Assembly: GCA_020353135.1 (NCBI GenBank)
Contig: CP070688.1
Coordinates: 1,205,809-1,212,838, forward strand
Direction: 5' to 3'
Source: Chloroflexota bacterium
GTDB taxonomy: Bacteria > Chloroflexota > Anaerolineae > Promineifilales > Promineifilaceae
Length of the DNA stretch: 7,030 bases
Shown here: piece by piece, positions 1 to 6,720 of the stretch
Position numbering within the stretch: the first letter of the stretch is position 1
Layout: each line of letters begins with the position of its first letter
Notes under the pieces: generated by a model
What the model saw: only the letters and a program-made list of their open reading frames with translations
The model's database searches: none
Told to the model about the DNA's origin: nothing
Program-made: the position numbers and the translations under genes

Positions 1-230
1 CGCAAGCCCTGATTGTTTGCCGCTGGATAGCCTACGTTCTCTCGATTAAAGATGAGTCGTACTTCGGGGAATTCGTCGCGCACCATTTCGCTGCTACCGT
101 CCGTCGAGGCATTGTCAACCACACAAGTCTCGTATTCAAGATCGCCCTGGCTGGCCATCACGCTCTTCAGGCAGCGGCGCAGAAGGTCGCGAACGTTGTA
201 ATTTACGATGATAATGGCTAAGTCGGACAC
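1..230 (-). CDS. Family 2 glycosyltransferase, N-terminal part (runs off the left edge)
   Basis: About 76 residues of the N-terminus are present. They read VSDLAIIIVNYNV, then a VDNASTDGS segment near residues 38-46 and NVGYPAANNQG near residues 65-75. This is the nucleotide-binding start of a GT-A fold family 2 glycosyltransferase: a beta strand ending in NYN, the D-N-A-S-x-D-G-S loop, and the N-x-G-x-x-x-A-N-N-Q-G segment typical of rhamnosyltransferase-like (WbbL-type) members. Such enzymes move a sugar from a nucleotide-sugar onto a lipid carrier or polysaccharide at the inner face of the membrane. The catalytic half lies outside the window, so substrate and length are unknown. I chose the GTG at 230 because the family normally begins just before the first strand and because a promoter ends seven bases upstream. 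An in-frame ATG at 239 would add three residues but overlaps the -10 element. Neither start has a Shine-Dalgarno sequence. Confidence 0.85.
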   Translation of the reverse strand, partial: MSDLAIIIVNYNVRDLLRRCLKSVMASQGDLEYETCVVDNASTDGSSEMVRDEFPEVRLIFNRENVGYPAANNQGL

Positions 231-237
231 GTGGCAC

Positions 238-265
238 ATTCTAACATAGCTGGCAGGTCGCTCAA
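238..265 (-). promoter_or_regulatory. Predicted promoter of the glycosyltransferase gene, probably leaderless
   Basis: Reading the minus strand, TTGAGC (265-260) and TAGAAT (243-238) are separated by 16 bases. They match the sigma-70 consensus at four and five of six positions. Seven bases after the -10 lies the GTG at 230, about where transcription would begin, so the mRNA may start at its own start codon. This is inferred from spacing only. Confidence 0.45.
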
Positions 266-337
266 AAACGCCGATTCCACGCTTTCTTAGCGCTCATCCG
301 ACTTTCAGCCACCGCAAATGGCCCACTTACCAAGCCT

Positions 338-346
338 TGCTAAAAT
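338..346 (+). promoter_or_regulatory. Possible extended -10 promoter of the S41 peptidase gene
   Basis: TGC followed by TAAAAT (341-346) fits an extended -10 element (TGnTATAAT, five of six in the hexamer). No good -35 is seen 16-18 bases upstream, as expected for an extended -10 type. The start would fall near 353, leaving a leader of about 50 bases. The call rests on one element and is tentative. Confidence 0.35.
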
Positions 347-390
347 AAGCTGCTGAACGCTGGACGACTGGAGACTTGTGCCGATGATTT

Positions 391-395
391 AGGAG
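391..395 (+). promoter_or_regulatory. Ribosome binding site setting the TTG start of the S41 peptidase
   Basis: AGGAG lies seven bases upstream of the TTG at 403, which is ideal spacing. It supports TTG as the true start. Another TTG at 398 is too close to the site to be used. Confidence 0.75.
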
Positions 396-402
396 TATTG
401 CT

Positions 403-1626
403 TTGCAGACAAATTGGCGTCCTTTTCGCTTAACACTAATGATCCTTCTGGCCCTGTTACTCTTCAGCGGCGGATACGTGCTCGGCCAATCGAGCCTGGC
501 TCCAATCTATATCTTTGGACCGGCGCTTCAAATTCCCTCCGGCTCGGAGCAGTTCCTCCGACCGTTCGTCGAAAGCTGGCAACTGCTGCACGACGAATAC
601 TTCGACCAACCTCTGGACGATGATTCGTTGCTGGAGGGCGCCCTAGACGGCATGCTTGGCACGCTGGGCGATCCCAACACGCGTTACCTGTCTCCCGAAC
701 AGGAAGAGGCTGCGCGGCAGGCCCAGCAGGGCAATTTAGAAGGTATAGGCGCCGAGGTGACCGAACAAGACGGCGCCATAGTCATTGTAGCGCCTTTTGA
801 AGGCTCACCGGCCGAGGCAGCTGGTCTCAAACCGGGCGATATCTTGCTCAAGGCAGACGACGAGGACCTGTCTGACATGAGTGTGGCTGAAGCGGCCGCT
901 TTAGTGCGCGGCCCGGCCGGAACCCAGGTGCGCCTGGTACTCGAACGGTCCGGTGAGATGATCGAAGTGACGGTCACCAGGGATGTAATACGGGTGCCAA
1001 GCGTTCGCGGGGAGATCCTTGACGACGGCCTCATTTATGTTCGCCTCAGTCGTTTTGGAAATCAGACCGCAAGGGAACTAGAAGAAACATTAGATTCCCT
1101 GTTAGCCGGCCAACCAATCGGCATGATCCTGGATTTGCGCGGCAATCCAGGCGGCAGCTTGAACGCCGTGGTCGAAGTGGCCGACCAGTTTTTGGACCAA
1201 GGGTTGATCTTAACTCAGCGCTATGGAGATGGCCGAGAGAGGGTATTCGAAGCGGACGAAAAGGGCCTGGCCCAAGATATCGGCCTCGTCGTGCTCATAG
1301 ACGAGGGAAGCGCCAGCGCCTCTGAAGTACTTGCCGGCGCAATTCGCGACAGCGAACGGGGCGTCCTGCTCGGCGCTACCTCCTTCGGCAAGGGTACTGT
1401 TCAGGACTGGCAAAGGCTCAGTAACGGCGGCGGTCTACGACTGACCACGGCCCGCTGGCTAACCCCGTCCGGCGACTGGGTCCATGAGAGCGGGCTAGAC
1501 GCCGACATCCCCATCGCGGTCGCCGACAGTGAGGGCGATTCGGATGTCGACGTCCAGTTGCAGCAGGCGATAAATTATCTTCTTGGCAAACCGCTCGTCG
1601 AAACGTCTGTGGACCAGGGCAATTAG
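403..1626 (+). CDS. S41 family C-terminal processing peptidase (CtpA/Prc type)
   Basis: This 407-residue protein is a secreted or membrane-tethered serine protease that trims proteins from their C-terminus outside the cytoplasm. Residues 1-7 are polar and basic. Residues 8-27 form one hydrophobic segment (signal anchor or signal peptide), with no lipobox Cys. A helical N-terminal region (about 50-105) carries the family's GALDGML and GDPNTRYL segments. A PDZ domain follows (about 110-195), with GSPAEAAGLKPGDILL at 134-149, which recognises substrate tails. The protease core (about 205-375) holds DLRGNPGG (244-251), the nucleophile region SASASE (303-308) and FGKGTVQ (328-334). By spacing with E. 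coli Prc (Ser430/Lys455, 25 apart), the catalytic pair should be Ser305 and Lys330. No peptidoglycan-binding domain follows. The length is normal for the short bacterial and plastid CtpA group. The gene stands alone, diverging from the glycosyltransferase and converging on recN. The family assignment is firm; the physiological substrate cannot be read from the sequence. Confidence 0.95.
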   Translation: MQTNWRPFRLTLMILLALLLFSGGYVLGQSSLAPIYIFGPALQIPSGSEQFLRPFVESWQLLHDEYFDQPLDDDSLLEGALDGMLGTLGDPNTRYLSPEQEEAARQAQQGNLEGIGAEVTEQDGAIVIVAPFEGSPAEAAGLKPGDILLKADDEDLSDMSVAEAAALVRGPAGTQVRLVLERSGEMIEVTVTRDVIRVPSVRGEILDDGLIYVRLSRFGNQTARELEETLDSLLAGQPIGMILDLRGNPGGSLNAVVEVADQFLDQGLILTQRYGDGRERVFEADEKGLAQDIGLVVLIDEGSASASEVLAGAIRDSERGVLLGATSFGKGTVQDWQRLSNGGGLRLTTARWLTPSGDWVHESGLDADIPIAVADSEGDSDVDVQLQQAINYLLGKPLVETSVDQGN

Positions 1627-1631
1627 CGCCC

Positions 1632-1654
1632 GGCCGAAATTGGCCAGGTCTTTT
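1632..1654 (+). terminator. Weak candidate terminator between the converging peptidase and recN genes
   Basis: GGCC at 1632-1635 and GGCC at 1642-1645 can pair around a six-base loop. Seven bases later comes a TTTT run (1651-1654) on the plus strand. The stem is short and the U-run is offset, so this is a poor intrinsic terminator. It is offered only because both flanking genes end here, within 65 bases of each other. The minus strand has no U-run after the stem. Confidence 0.25.
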
Positions 1655-1691
1655 AGGAACGGCGCTTCACGGCTATCAGCTGGTTGATCGC

Positions 1692-3428
1692 TTATCTACC
1701 TGACTTGACTAAAGCCGACTGGGTCAAAATAGACTGGGCGCCGCCCATTGCATGTTCTCCTTCAGTGCCTAGCATAGCCGCCAATTCCTGGACGCGGCCA
1801 TCGCCGTCGAGTAGATTGACCCCGGTCTTCGTGCGACCCTCCAGCAACTGCTTGCTGACATGAAAATGGCCATCTGCGTAGCCGGCCAATTGGGGCAAAT
1901 GTGTTACCACGATGACCTGGTGCCCGGCTGGGGTGGTCAATCCCCATAACTTGCGGCCGACGACGTCGCCAACGCGGCCGCCGATGCCTTGATCTATCTC
2001 GTCAAATATCAGGGTTGGGGTTTCGTCAACTCGGGCTAATACGGTCTTGAGAGCCAGCATGAGGCGTGACGTCTCACCGCCGCTAGCCACCTTAGCCAGC
2101 GGGCGAGTCTCTTCCCCCACGTTGGCTGATACCAGGAACTCCACCCGATCGACGCCCGTCTCGTCAAAGGCCAGGCGTTTCCCGTCAACGTAGATACCAG
2201 CTGGGTCATCGTGCTGCCGAACATCAACTTGGAACTGCGCCTGCTCCATATTCAGCTCGGACAACTCTTGTTCGACGGCTTGGCTAAGCCTTTCGGCTTC
2301 CTCTAGGCGCCGTAACGAAAGCTGACCGGCTTGCGCTCCAGCCCGGCGCAGTAGAAGATCTTCGATTACGACCAAGTCCGCCAGTCGCTCCTTGCTGTGG
2401 GTAATGCCTTGCAGCTCTTGGTCTGCTCGCTCTCGTCTGGCGAGAATCGCCTCGACGTCAGCGCCATACTTGCGCTTGAGCTGGCTTAGCAATTCAATCC
2501 GCTCCTCAAGCCAATTGAGATGATCGGCGCTGAAGTCCAGTCCCGACTGGTAATCAATCAGCTCGGCAGCCAGCTCTGTTACTTGATATGAGATGCCCTG
2601 GAGGCGCTCCAGAAGCGGCGCCAAGCTGTCGTCAAGCTGCGCCAGTTGCGACACCGATCGCTCGCTCTCGCCCAACATGTCCTGAATGGTTCGGGTCTCA
2701 TCTTCGTCGCCAACCATCAGATTGAGGGTATTACGGCAGAGATTCTGGATCTGCTCCAGATTCGCCGCTCGCTTCCTTTCCGCCCGAAGTTCTTCCTCTT
2801 CACCGGGCTTCAGTTGGGCGCCGTCGATCTCCTCAATCTGGAACTTCAGCAAGTCAATGCGTAGCGCCAATTGTCGTTCGTCTTGCCGCAGCGCCTGCTG
2901 TTCCAGTTGTGCGCCGCGTAATTCTTTTACGGATTGCTGCAATGACTGCCGTTGTTGCTCCAATCCTGCATAAGCGTCAAGGAGCGGCAGATGAGAGCGA
3001 GGCTTGAGCAGCGAGAGATGCTCGCCTTGACCATGGATATCGACCAGTCGTTCACCGACCTCGCGCAACAAAGTCAGATTAACTGCCCGGCCGTTGATTC
3101 GACAGATATTGCGTCCGCTGGTGCGCAATTCGCGCGCCAGCATCAGGATATCCGCATCGTCCGCTTCCAGACCCTCGGCTTCCAGCACCGGCGCGAGATC
3201 CTCTTTCATGCCGGACTCTAAGCGAAATGTAGCCTCGACGTATGCTTGCTCATTTCCGGCTCGCACCATCGTGATGTCGGCTCGTTCGCCCAAAACCAAC
3301 GTCATCGCGTCGAGGATAATTGACTTACCCGCTCCCGTCTCGCCGGTGAGCACGTTAAGCCCATTGCTGAACTGGATTTGCACTTCGTCGATTATGGCGA
3401 AATTGCGGATATGTAACTCGCTCAACAT
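1692..3428 (-). CDS. recN: DNA repair protein RecN
   Basis: This 578-residue SMC-like ATPase acts early in double-strand-break repair, helping hold and process broken ends for RecA-dependent recombination. The N-terminus MLSELHIRNFAI is the family's usual start. Walker A GETGAGKS is at 29-36 and IHGQGEH, the family's conserved glutamine-loop region, at 131-137. A long helical, Gln/Glu/Arg-rich section, likely an antiparallel coiled coil, spans about 155-395. The ABC signature region ASGGETSRL is at 448-456, Walker B TLIFDEIDQGIGG at 472-484, and the switch histidine region VTHLPQLA at 508-515. All nucleotide-binding motifs are intact and the length is ordinary (about 550-580). It is the last gene of the hisS-nadK cluster, 40 bases after the membrane protein gene. 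No clear Shine-Dalgarno precedes the ATG, so it may depend on coupling or a weak site. No LexA-type operator was recognised in the 40-base gap. Confidence 0.97.
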   Translation of the reverse strand: MLSELHIRNFAIIDEVQIQFSNGLNVLTGETGAGKSIILDAMTLVLGERADITMVRAGNEQAYVEATFRLESGMKEDLAPVLEAEGLEADDADILMLARELRTSGRNICRINGRAVNLTLLREVGERLVDIHGQGEHLSLLKPRSHLPLLDAYAGLEQQRQSLQQSVKELRGAQLEQQALRQDERQLALRIDLLKFQIEEIDGAQLKPGEEEELRAERKRAANLEQIQNLCRNTLNLMVGDEDETRTIQDMLGESERSVSQLAQLDDSLAPLLERLQGISYQVTELAAELIDYQSGLDFSADHLNWLEERIELLSQLKRKYGADVEAILARRERADQELQGITHSKERLADLVVIEDLLLRRAGAQAGQLSLRRLEEAERLSQAVEQELSELNMEQAQFQVDVRQHDDPAGIYVDGKRLAFDETGVDRVEFLVSANVGEETRPLAKVASGGETSRLMLALKTVLARVDETPTLIFDEIDQGIGGRVGDVVGRKLWGLTTPAGHQVIVVTHLPQLAGYADGHFHVSKQLLEGRTKTGVNLLDGDGRVQELAAMLGTEGEHAMGGAQSILTQSALVKSGR

Positions 3429-3468
3429 CGCTTACAGATCACTGTGCCCGAGGATCTTGGCTCGACCT

Positions 3469-4386
3469 CTATCTCATCTGATAGTAAGTGGCTCCGGAAG
3501 CCAAAACAATATAAACGCCCGTGAATAGCAACTGCAAGCTGAAGTGGCCGAAGAAGATGGCCAACAAGAACGGCAGGGCCGGCAATACACCGCCAATCAC
3601 GACGCAGGCGCTGGCCAATTGGGGCAACCACCGGCCGCGGCGGCGGCGAGCAACCCGAAACGCCACCCGGCCAATGAGTGTCCCGGCAAAGGCGGCTAAG
3701 AAGATCGACCAGAATCCAAGGCGCGCGGCCAGCCAGCCGGCTGCCAGGCTCAAAGGAAAGACGATCAACACCACGAGCAAATAGTCGATTGCCGTTGCCG
3801 AAAAATAGACATCTTCCTGCTCGCGAATGCACTCCGGGCAACGATAGCCAACAGGCGTGGGGTTCGCGCAGCTGCTGCAAATCGGCTTGCCACAGCGATT
3901 ACAGCGCAGGTGGGTCTCTCGGCCTGGGTGATTCGCGCAAAATAGCGCTACGGCCTCTTCCTCCGCAATTCCGGTCTCGACAGTTCCCTCCGGAGCAGGA
4001 ATGGACGTGGTCTCGTGCTCTGAACCCTCGCTTTGCGTCCGGTCCACTACGCGATGGCTGTGCCCGTGACCATCTACCGAAAAAGTCGACCCGGCCGCAT
4101 CGTTTGCCTCACTTGCATGTCCAGCCTCATCTGCACCGTCCGGCGAGCCCGGCATCGCAGCCGCAAGCTCAATATCTGGATCAAGTGTTGTCGCCTGTCT
4201 CAGCGCGGCTTCTCTTTCACTCTGATCCTTGGCGACCTGGGCCAGGCCATACCAGGCCCGAGCTGCTTCTGGGGCTTCGTCTATAATCTCACGGTACAGC
4301 TGCTCAGCGGCGGCTCGCTTCCCGGACTCGGCCACCCTGTCGGCCTGCCTCAGAAGCGAACGTATGCGCGGGCTTTCAACAGTCAT
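3469..4386 (-). CDS. TPR / B-box zinc-binding / four-helix membrane protein of unknown function
   Basis: This 305-residue protein has three visible parts. Residues 1-65 form a TPR-like helical hairpin region (AEQLYREIIDEAPEAARAWYGLAQ at about 27-50, then a second degenerate repeat). A low-complexity acidic and His-containing linker spans about 70-145. Residues 150-186 are a compact Cys/His cluster: C150-x2-H153, C162-x2-C165, C170-x2-C173 and C183-x2-C186. It resembles a B-box or zinc-ribbon and could bind two zinc ions. Four hydrophobic segments follow (about 199-216, 218-238, 250-273 and 275-296). The very basic loop RVARRRRGRW (240-249) between helices 2 and 3 argues that this loop and the N-terminal zinc head are cytoplasmic. 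The start ATG follows GGGA with a nine-base spacer and lies 15 bases after nadK. I recall similar B-box-headed membrane proteins annotated only as hypothetical or zinc-finger proteins in Chloroflexota. No enzyme motif is seen. A rhomboid protease is unlikely, because no GxSG or membrane His motif is present. Confidence 0.85.
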   Translation of the reverse strand: MTVESPRIRSLLRQADRVAESGKRAAAEQLYREIIDEAPEAARAWYGLAQVAKDQSEREAALRQATTLDPDIELAAAMPGSPDGADEAGHASEANDAAGSTFSVDGHGHSHRVVDRTQSEGSEHETTSIPAPEGTVETGIAEEEAVALFCANHPGRETHLRCNRCGKPICSSCANPTPVGYRCPECIREQEDVYFSATAIDYLLVVLIVFPLSLAAGWLAARLGFWSIFLAAFAGTLIGRVAFRVARRRRGRWLPQLASACVVIGGVLPALPFLLAIFFGHFSLQLLFTGVYIVLASGATYYQMR

Positions 4387-4401
4387 GAATCAATGTCCCA
4401 T

Positions 4402-5235
4402 CTATTGTTTACGCGACCAGAAGCTGAGTCGCTGCATCAATCTGTGATAAAAATAGCTCTGTCCATCCACACGCGCAAACAAACTCTCATTTTGGTGTTT
4501 TGAGATGAGCACTTCGTCGCCACTCATCAAATGGACCGCATCTTGCCCGTCGGCGGTGGCCAACGCCCGATGAACCATTTCAACCTGAATCTTGACGACC
4601 GCTTCCTGGTGCAACACCACCGGTCGTTCAAAACTCAGGTGGGGCGCCACTGGAATTATAAGGAAATTCTTCAATTGGGGCGGCAACAATGGGCCGCCGG
4701 CGGCCATCGAATAGGCAGTGGAGCCGGTCGGCGTTGAGACGATCAGGCCGTCGGCCGTGTAGGTGGTGACATGGTCTCCATCGACAAACAAATGGAAGCG
4801 CACGACACGCACGTGCTCGCCTCGACTGACAACGATATCATTCAGCGCCGATAGAGCCGATAGCAGGGCTTCGTCACGCCGCACTTCCCCTTTCAACATG
4901 AGGCGGCGCTCCAGCCAATAGTCACCTTCCAGCACTCTTTCCAGCTTGCTCTGCCAGGCTTCGGGCGCTGCCTCGCTCAAAAATCCTACCCGGCCGAGAT
5001 TTACGCCGAAAAGCGGCACGTTAAACGGCGCAGCTTCTCGAGCTGCCGCCAGGGTCGTGCCGTCGCCGCCCAACACGACGATGAGCTGGGAGCCGGCTAC
5101 CAACTCACACTTGTCAGCCATTTCTCTAACCGGAGACACCCAATAATCCACTTGCCTGCCTTTCAGCCACTGACCAATTTCGAGGGTCAGCGGCTCAGCC
5201 CTGGGTACTCGAGAACTGTACAAGATACCTATCAT
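4402..5235 (-). CDS. nadK: NAD kinase
   Basis: This 277-residue cytoplasmic enzyme phosphorylates NAD+ to NADP+ using ATP (or polyphosphate in some lineages), setting the NADP(H) pool for biosynthesis and oxidative defence. The family's GGDGT motif is at 56-60, with the catalytic Asp58, followed by GVNLGRVGFL at 77-86. The NAD-binding region has LND at 131-133, and the second core motif ADGLIVSTPTGSTAYSMAAG spans 161-180. DGQ at 229-231 is also conserved. The length is standard (about 270-300) and no key residue is missing. The ATG overlaps the hisS stop codon by four bases (ATGA), and only a weak GAG-type site precedes it, suggesting translational coupling to hisS. Fifteen bases separate its stop from the next gene. 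The product call is firm; the phosphate donor cannot be told from the sequence. Confidence 0.97.
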   Translation of the reverse strand: MIGILYSSRVPRAEPLTLEIGQWLKGRQVDYWVSPVREMADKCELVAGSQLIVVLGGDGTTLAAAREAAPFNVPLFGVNLGRVGFLSEAAPEAWQSKLERVLEGDYWLERRLMLKGEVRRDEALLSALSALNDIVVSRGEHVRVVRFHLFVDGDHVTTYTADGLIVSTPTGSTAYSMAAGGPLLPPQLKNFLIIPVAPHLSFERPVVLHQEAVVKIQVEMVHRALATADGQDAVHLMSGDEVLISKHQNESLFARVDGQSYFYHRLMQRLSFWSRKQ

Positions 5236-6527
5236 TGTTTTCGCTCAGCGGCGGTGATTCCACGTTGGTTTAGCCAACGAACGAGATCAGTCACAGGGAC
5301 GGGCTCCTGCTGGCCGCTTGCCATGGCCCGGACCGTGACTGCCCCTTCGGCCAACTCGTTCTCGCCAATGATGATCGCATAGGTGACGCCCTGTCGGTTC
5401 GCCTCCCGCATTTGGCTTTTCATGCTGCGCCGCTCGCGGGCAAACGTTATGCGCGCTCCAATGCCCGCTTCACGCAGCGCGAACACCAGCTCTATCGCCG
5501 CCGTCTTCGTCGGTCCGCCAAAGTGTGCTACCATCACATCGCATTTCGCCGGCTGCGGCGCTTCAATACCTTGAGCTTTCAGGCCAATCACGATGCGATC
5601 AATGCCAATGCCAACGCCAACGGCAGGCGCCTTGGGTCCGCCAATCGCCTCCGAGAGCCCATCGTAACGGCCGCCGCCACAAAGCGAGGCTTGGGCGCCA
5701 ATCGCCTGATCCCACAATTCAAATACCGTCTTGGTGTAATAATCGATGCCGCGCACCAGCCGGAAGTTGATGGTATACGATTGTCCCAGAGCATCAAGGA
5801 GGTCCCGCAGATCTGCAAAGTGCTCCGCGCAGTCATCGCAAAGGTAATCGACTATATGTGGCGCTTGGGCTAGCAACGTATCCATCCCTTTTTCTTTGCT
5901 ATCCAGAACCCGCAGCGGGTTTCGCCGCATCCTTTCGTGGTCAACCTCGCTGAGGGCCTCCCAGTGTTCGGCGAGGTAGGCTTTCAGCGTAGCTACATAT
6001 TCCGGCTTACAGGTTGGGCAGCCGGTGCTATTCAACTGAAACGTCAGATCCTTGTATCCAAGCTCTCGATGCAGATTTCTGGCCAACATCATGATTTCGA
6101 CGTCGGCCGCCGGATCTGTTTCGCCAATGATCTCCGGATTAAACTGGCTGTGCTGCCGGAATCTGCCGGCTTGTGGTCGTTCGCGGCGGAATATTGGGCC
6201 GGTCGAATACACTTTAACAGGCTGCGGCCAACTACTCATGCCATGTTCGATGAATGCGCGAACGATGCCGGCCGTGAATTCTGGCCTCAAGGTAATACTC
6301 GTCCCATCATCTTCGACGATCGTGTACATCTCCTTCTGCACGAAGAAGTCAGATGCCGTTCCAACCCCACGTGAAAATAGCTCGGTATGTTCTATGACCG
6401 GGACGTCGATCCTTTGAAAGCCATAGCGGTGAGCCAGTGACGTTGCGGTCTTCAAAACGAGGTCCCAGTACGGGCGATCCTCTGGCAGCACGTCTTGCAT
6501 GCCTGTCACTCGTCTAATTGTCGTCAA
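5232..6527 (-). CDS. hisS: Histidyl-tRNA synthetase
   Basis: This class II synthetase charges tRNA-His with histidine in the cytoplasm. From the TTG at 6527 it is 431 residues, normal for the family, and begins MTTIRRVTGMQDVLPED, the usual HisRS opening. An upstream in-frame ATG at 6587 would add 20 unconserved residues, lacks a ribosome site and would lie within the predicted promoter. GGAGG (6537-6533) sits five bases before the TTG. Visible parts are motif 1 around 36-48, TLRPE at 79-83, motif 2 FRRERPQAGRFRQ at 113-125, the HisA motif LVRGIDYY at 257-264 with the histidine-specific Arg259, and HisB GGGRYDGL at 284-291. The anticodon-binding domain covers about 325-425. Between motif 2 and HisA are two Cys pairs, CPTC (170-173) and CDDC (230-233), possibly a zinc site. 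It is the first gene of the cluster with nadK, the membrane protein and recN. Confidence 0.97.
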   Translation of the reverse strand: MTTIRRVTGMQDVLPEDRPYWDLVLKTATSLAHRYGFQRIDVPVIEHTELFSRGVGTASDFFVQKEMYTIVEDDGTSITLRPEFTAGIVRAFIEHGMSSWPQPVKVYSTGPIFRRERPQAGRFRQHSQFNPEIIGETDPAADVEIMMLARNLHRELGYKDLTFQLNSTGCPTCKPEYVATLKAYLAEHWEALSEVDHERMRRNPLRVLDSKEKGMDTLLAQAPHIVDYLCDDCAEHFADLRDLLDALGQSYTINFRLVRGIDYYTKTVFELWDQAIGAQASLCGGGRYDGLSEAIGGPKAPAVGVGIGIDRIVIGLKAQGIEAPQPAKCDVMVAHFGGPTKTAAIELVFALREAGIGARITFARERRSMKSQMREANRQGVTYAIIIGENELAEGAVTVRAMASGQQEPVPVTDLVRWLNQRGITAAERKQ

Positions 6528-6532
6528 TCGCG

Positions 6533-6537
6533 CCTCC
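6533..6537 (-). promoter_or_regulatory. hisS: Ribosome binding site that fixes the hisS start at TTG
   Basis: GGAGG on the minus strand lies five bases before the TTG at 6527-6525. It is the strongest Shine-Dalgarno in the area and the main reason to prefer this start over the ATG at 6587. Confidence 0.8.
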
Positions 6538-6557
6538 AGAACTCCAGATATCTTGGC

Positions 6558-6597
6558 AGTTGGTATTTTATAACCGGGAGGGAGCATTAGCCAACTG
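6558..6597. repeat. Seven-base inverted repeat framing the hisS promoter
   Basis: On the plus strand CAGTTGG (6558-6564) and its exact reverse complement CCAACTG (6591-6597) lie 33 bases apart start to start, about three helical turns. The right arm covers part of the -35 and the left arm lies just downstream of the -10. It could be an operator for a dimeric or looping regulator, or be chance. Confidence 0.4.
6567..6594 (-). promoter_or_regulatory. Predicted sigma-70 type promoter of the hisS-nadK-recN cluster
   Basis: On the minus strand, TTGGCT (6594-6589) and TATAAA (6572-6567) are separated by 16 bases. They match consensus at four and five of six positions. Transcription would start near 6560, leaving a leader of about 30 bases that contains GGAGG. 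An inverted repeat, CAGTTGG/CCAACTG, frames these elements and its upstream arm overlaps the -35. Confidence 0.5.
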
Positions 6598-6688
6598 GCA
6601 AGAGTGGAGCGGCGGCTGGTCGAGTAGATATGGATGGACCCAGGTCGTATTCAGGACATCGGGCGGGCTCAGACCTAAGATCGAACGA

Positions 6689-6720
6689 CAGGGGCTTCCC
6701 CTGAGAAGGACAGCACTTCT
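6689..6720 (-). terminator. Two contiguous hairpins after the Cas4-like gene, candidate terminator
   Basis: Read on the minus strand, AGAAG/CTTCT (6720-6716 with 6708-6704, seven-base loop) is followed directly by CAGGGG/CCCCTG (6703-6698 with 6694-6689, three-base loop). The first hairpin overlaps the stop codon of the Cas4-like gene. No U-run follows, so if it terminates transcription it does so as a U-less or factor-assisted structure. The second, GC-rich stem is symmetrical and would also form on the plus strand. Confidence 0.35.

Noticed and set aside
403..1626. The S41 peptidase considered as a tricorn or retinoid-binding type protease
   Set aside because: The PDZ-then-core order, the SASASE and FGKGTVQ motifs with 25-residue Ser-Lys spacing, and the signal anchor all match the ordinary CtpA group.
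3436..3457. AGATC/GATCT inverted repeat in the gap before recN, considered as an SOS (LexA) operator or terminator
   Set aside because: The five-base arms are short, there is no U-run, and the sequence does not match a LexA box that I know; the gap is only 40 bases within a probable operon.
1884..3627. An exact 15-base repeat, GGCCAATTGGGGCAA, at 1884-1898 and 3613-3627
   Set aside because: Both copies encode the same short peptide, LPQLA, in frame in two different genes (recN and the membrane protein); coincidence of codon use is the simplest explanation.
3678..4286. A 202-residue open frame on the plus strand, opposite the TPR/zinc membrane protein gene
   Set aside because: It is Arg/Pro/Ser/Leu-rich without recognisable motifs and lies wholly opposite a well-supported gene; it fits a GC-driven shadow frame.
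5412..6374. Open frames of about 150 residues on the plus strand opposite hisS (5412-5873 and 5937-6374)
   Set aside because: They are antisense to conserved HisRS coding sequence, show no family motif and have no good ribosome site; treated as shadows.
6528..6718. A T-box leader or tRNA gene ahead of hisS
   Set aside because: The T-box antiterminator sequence was not found. A GTTCGATC string on the minus strand resembles a tRNA T-loop, but no matching T-stem, acceptor stem or other tRNA parts are present.
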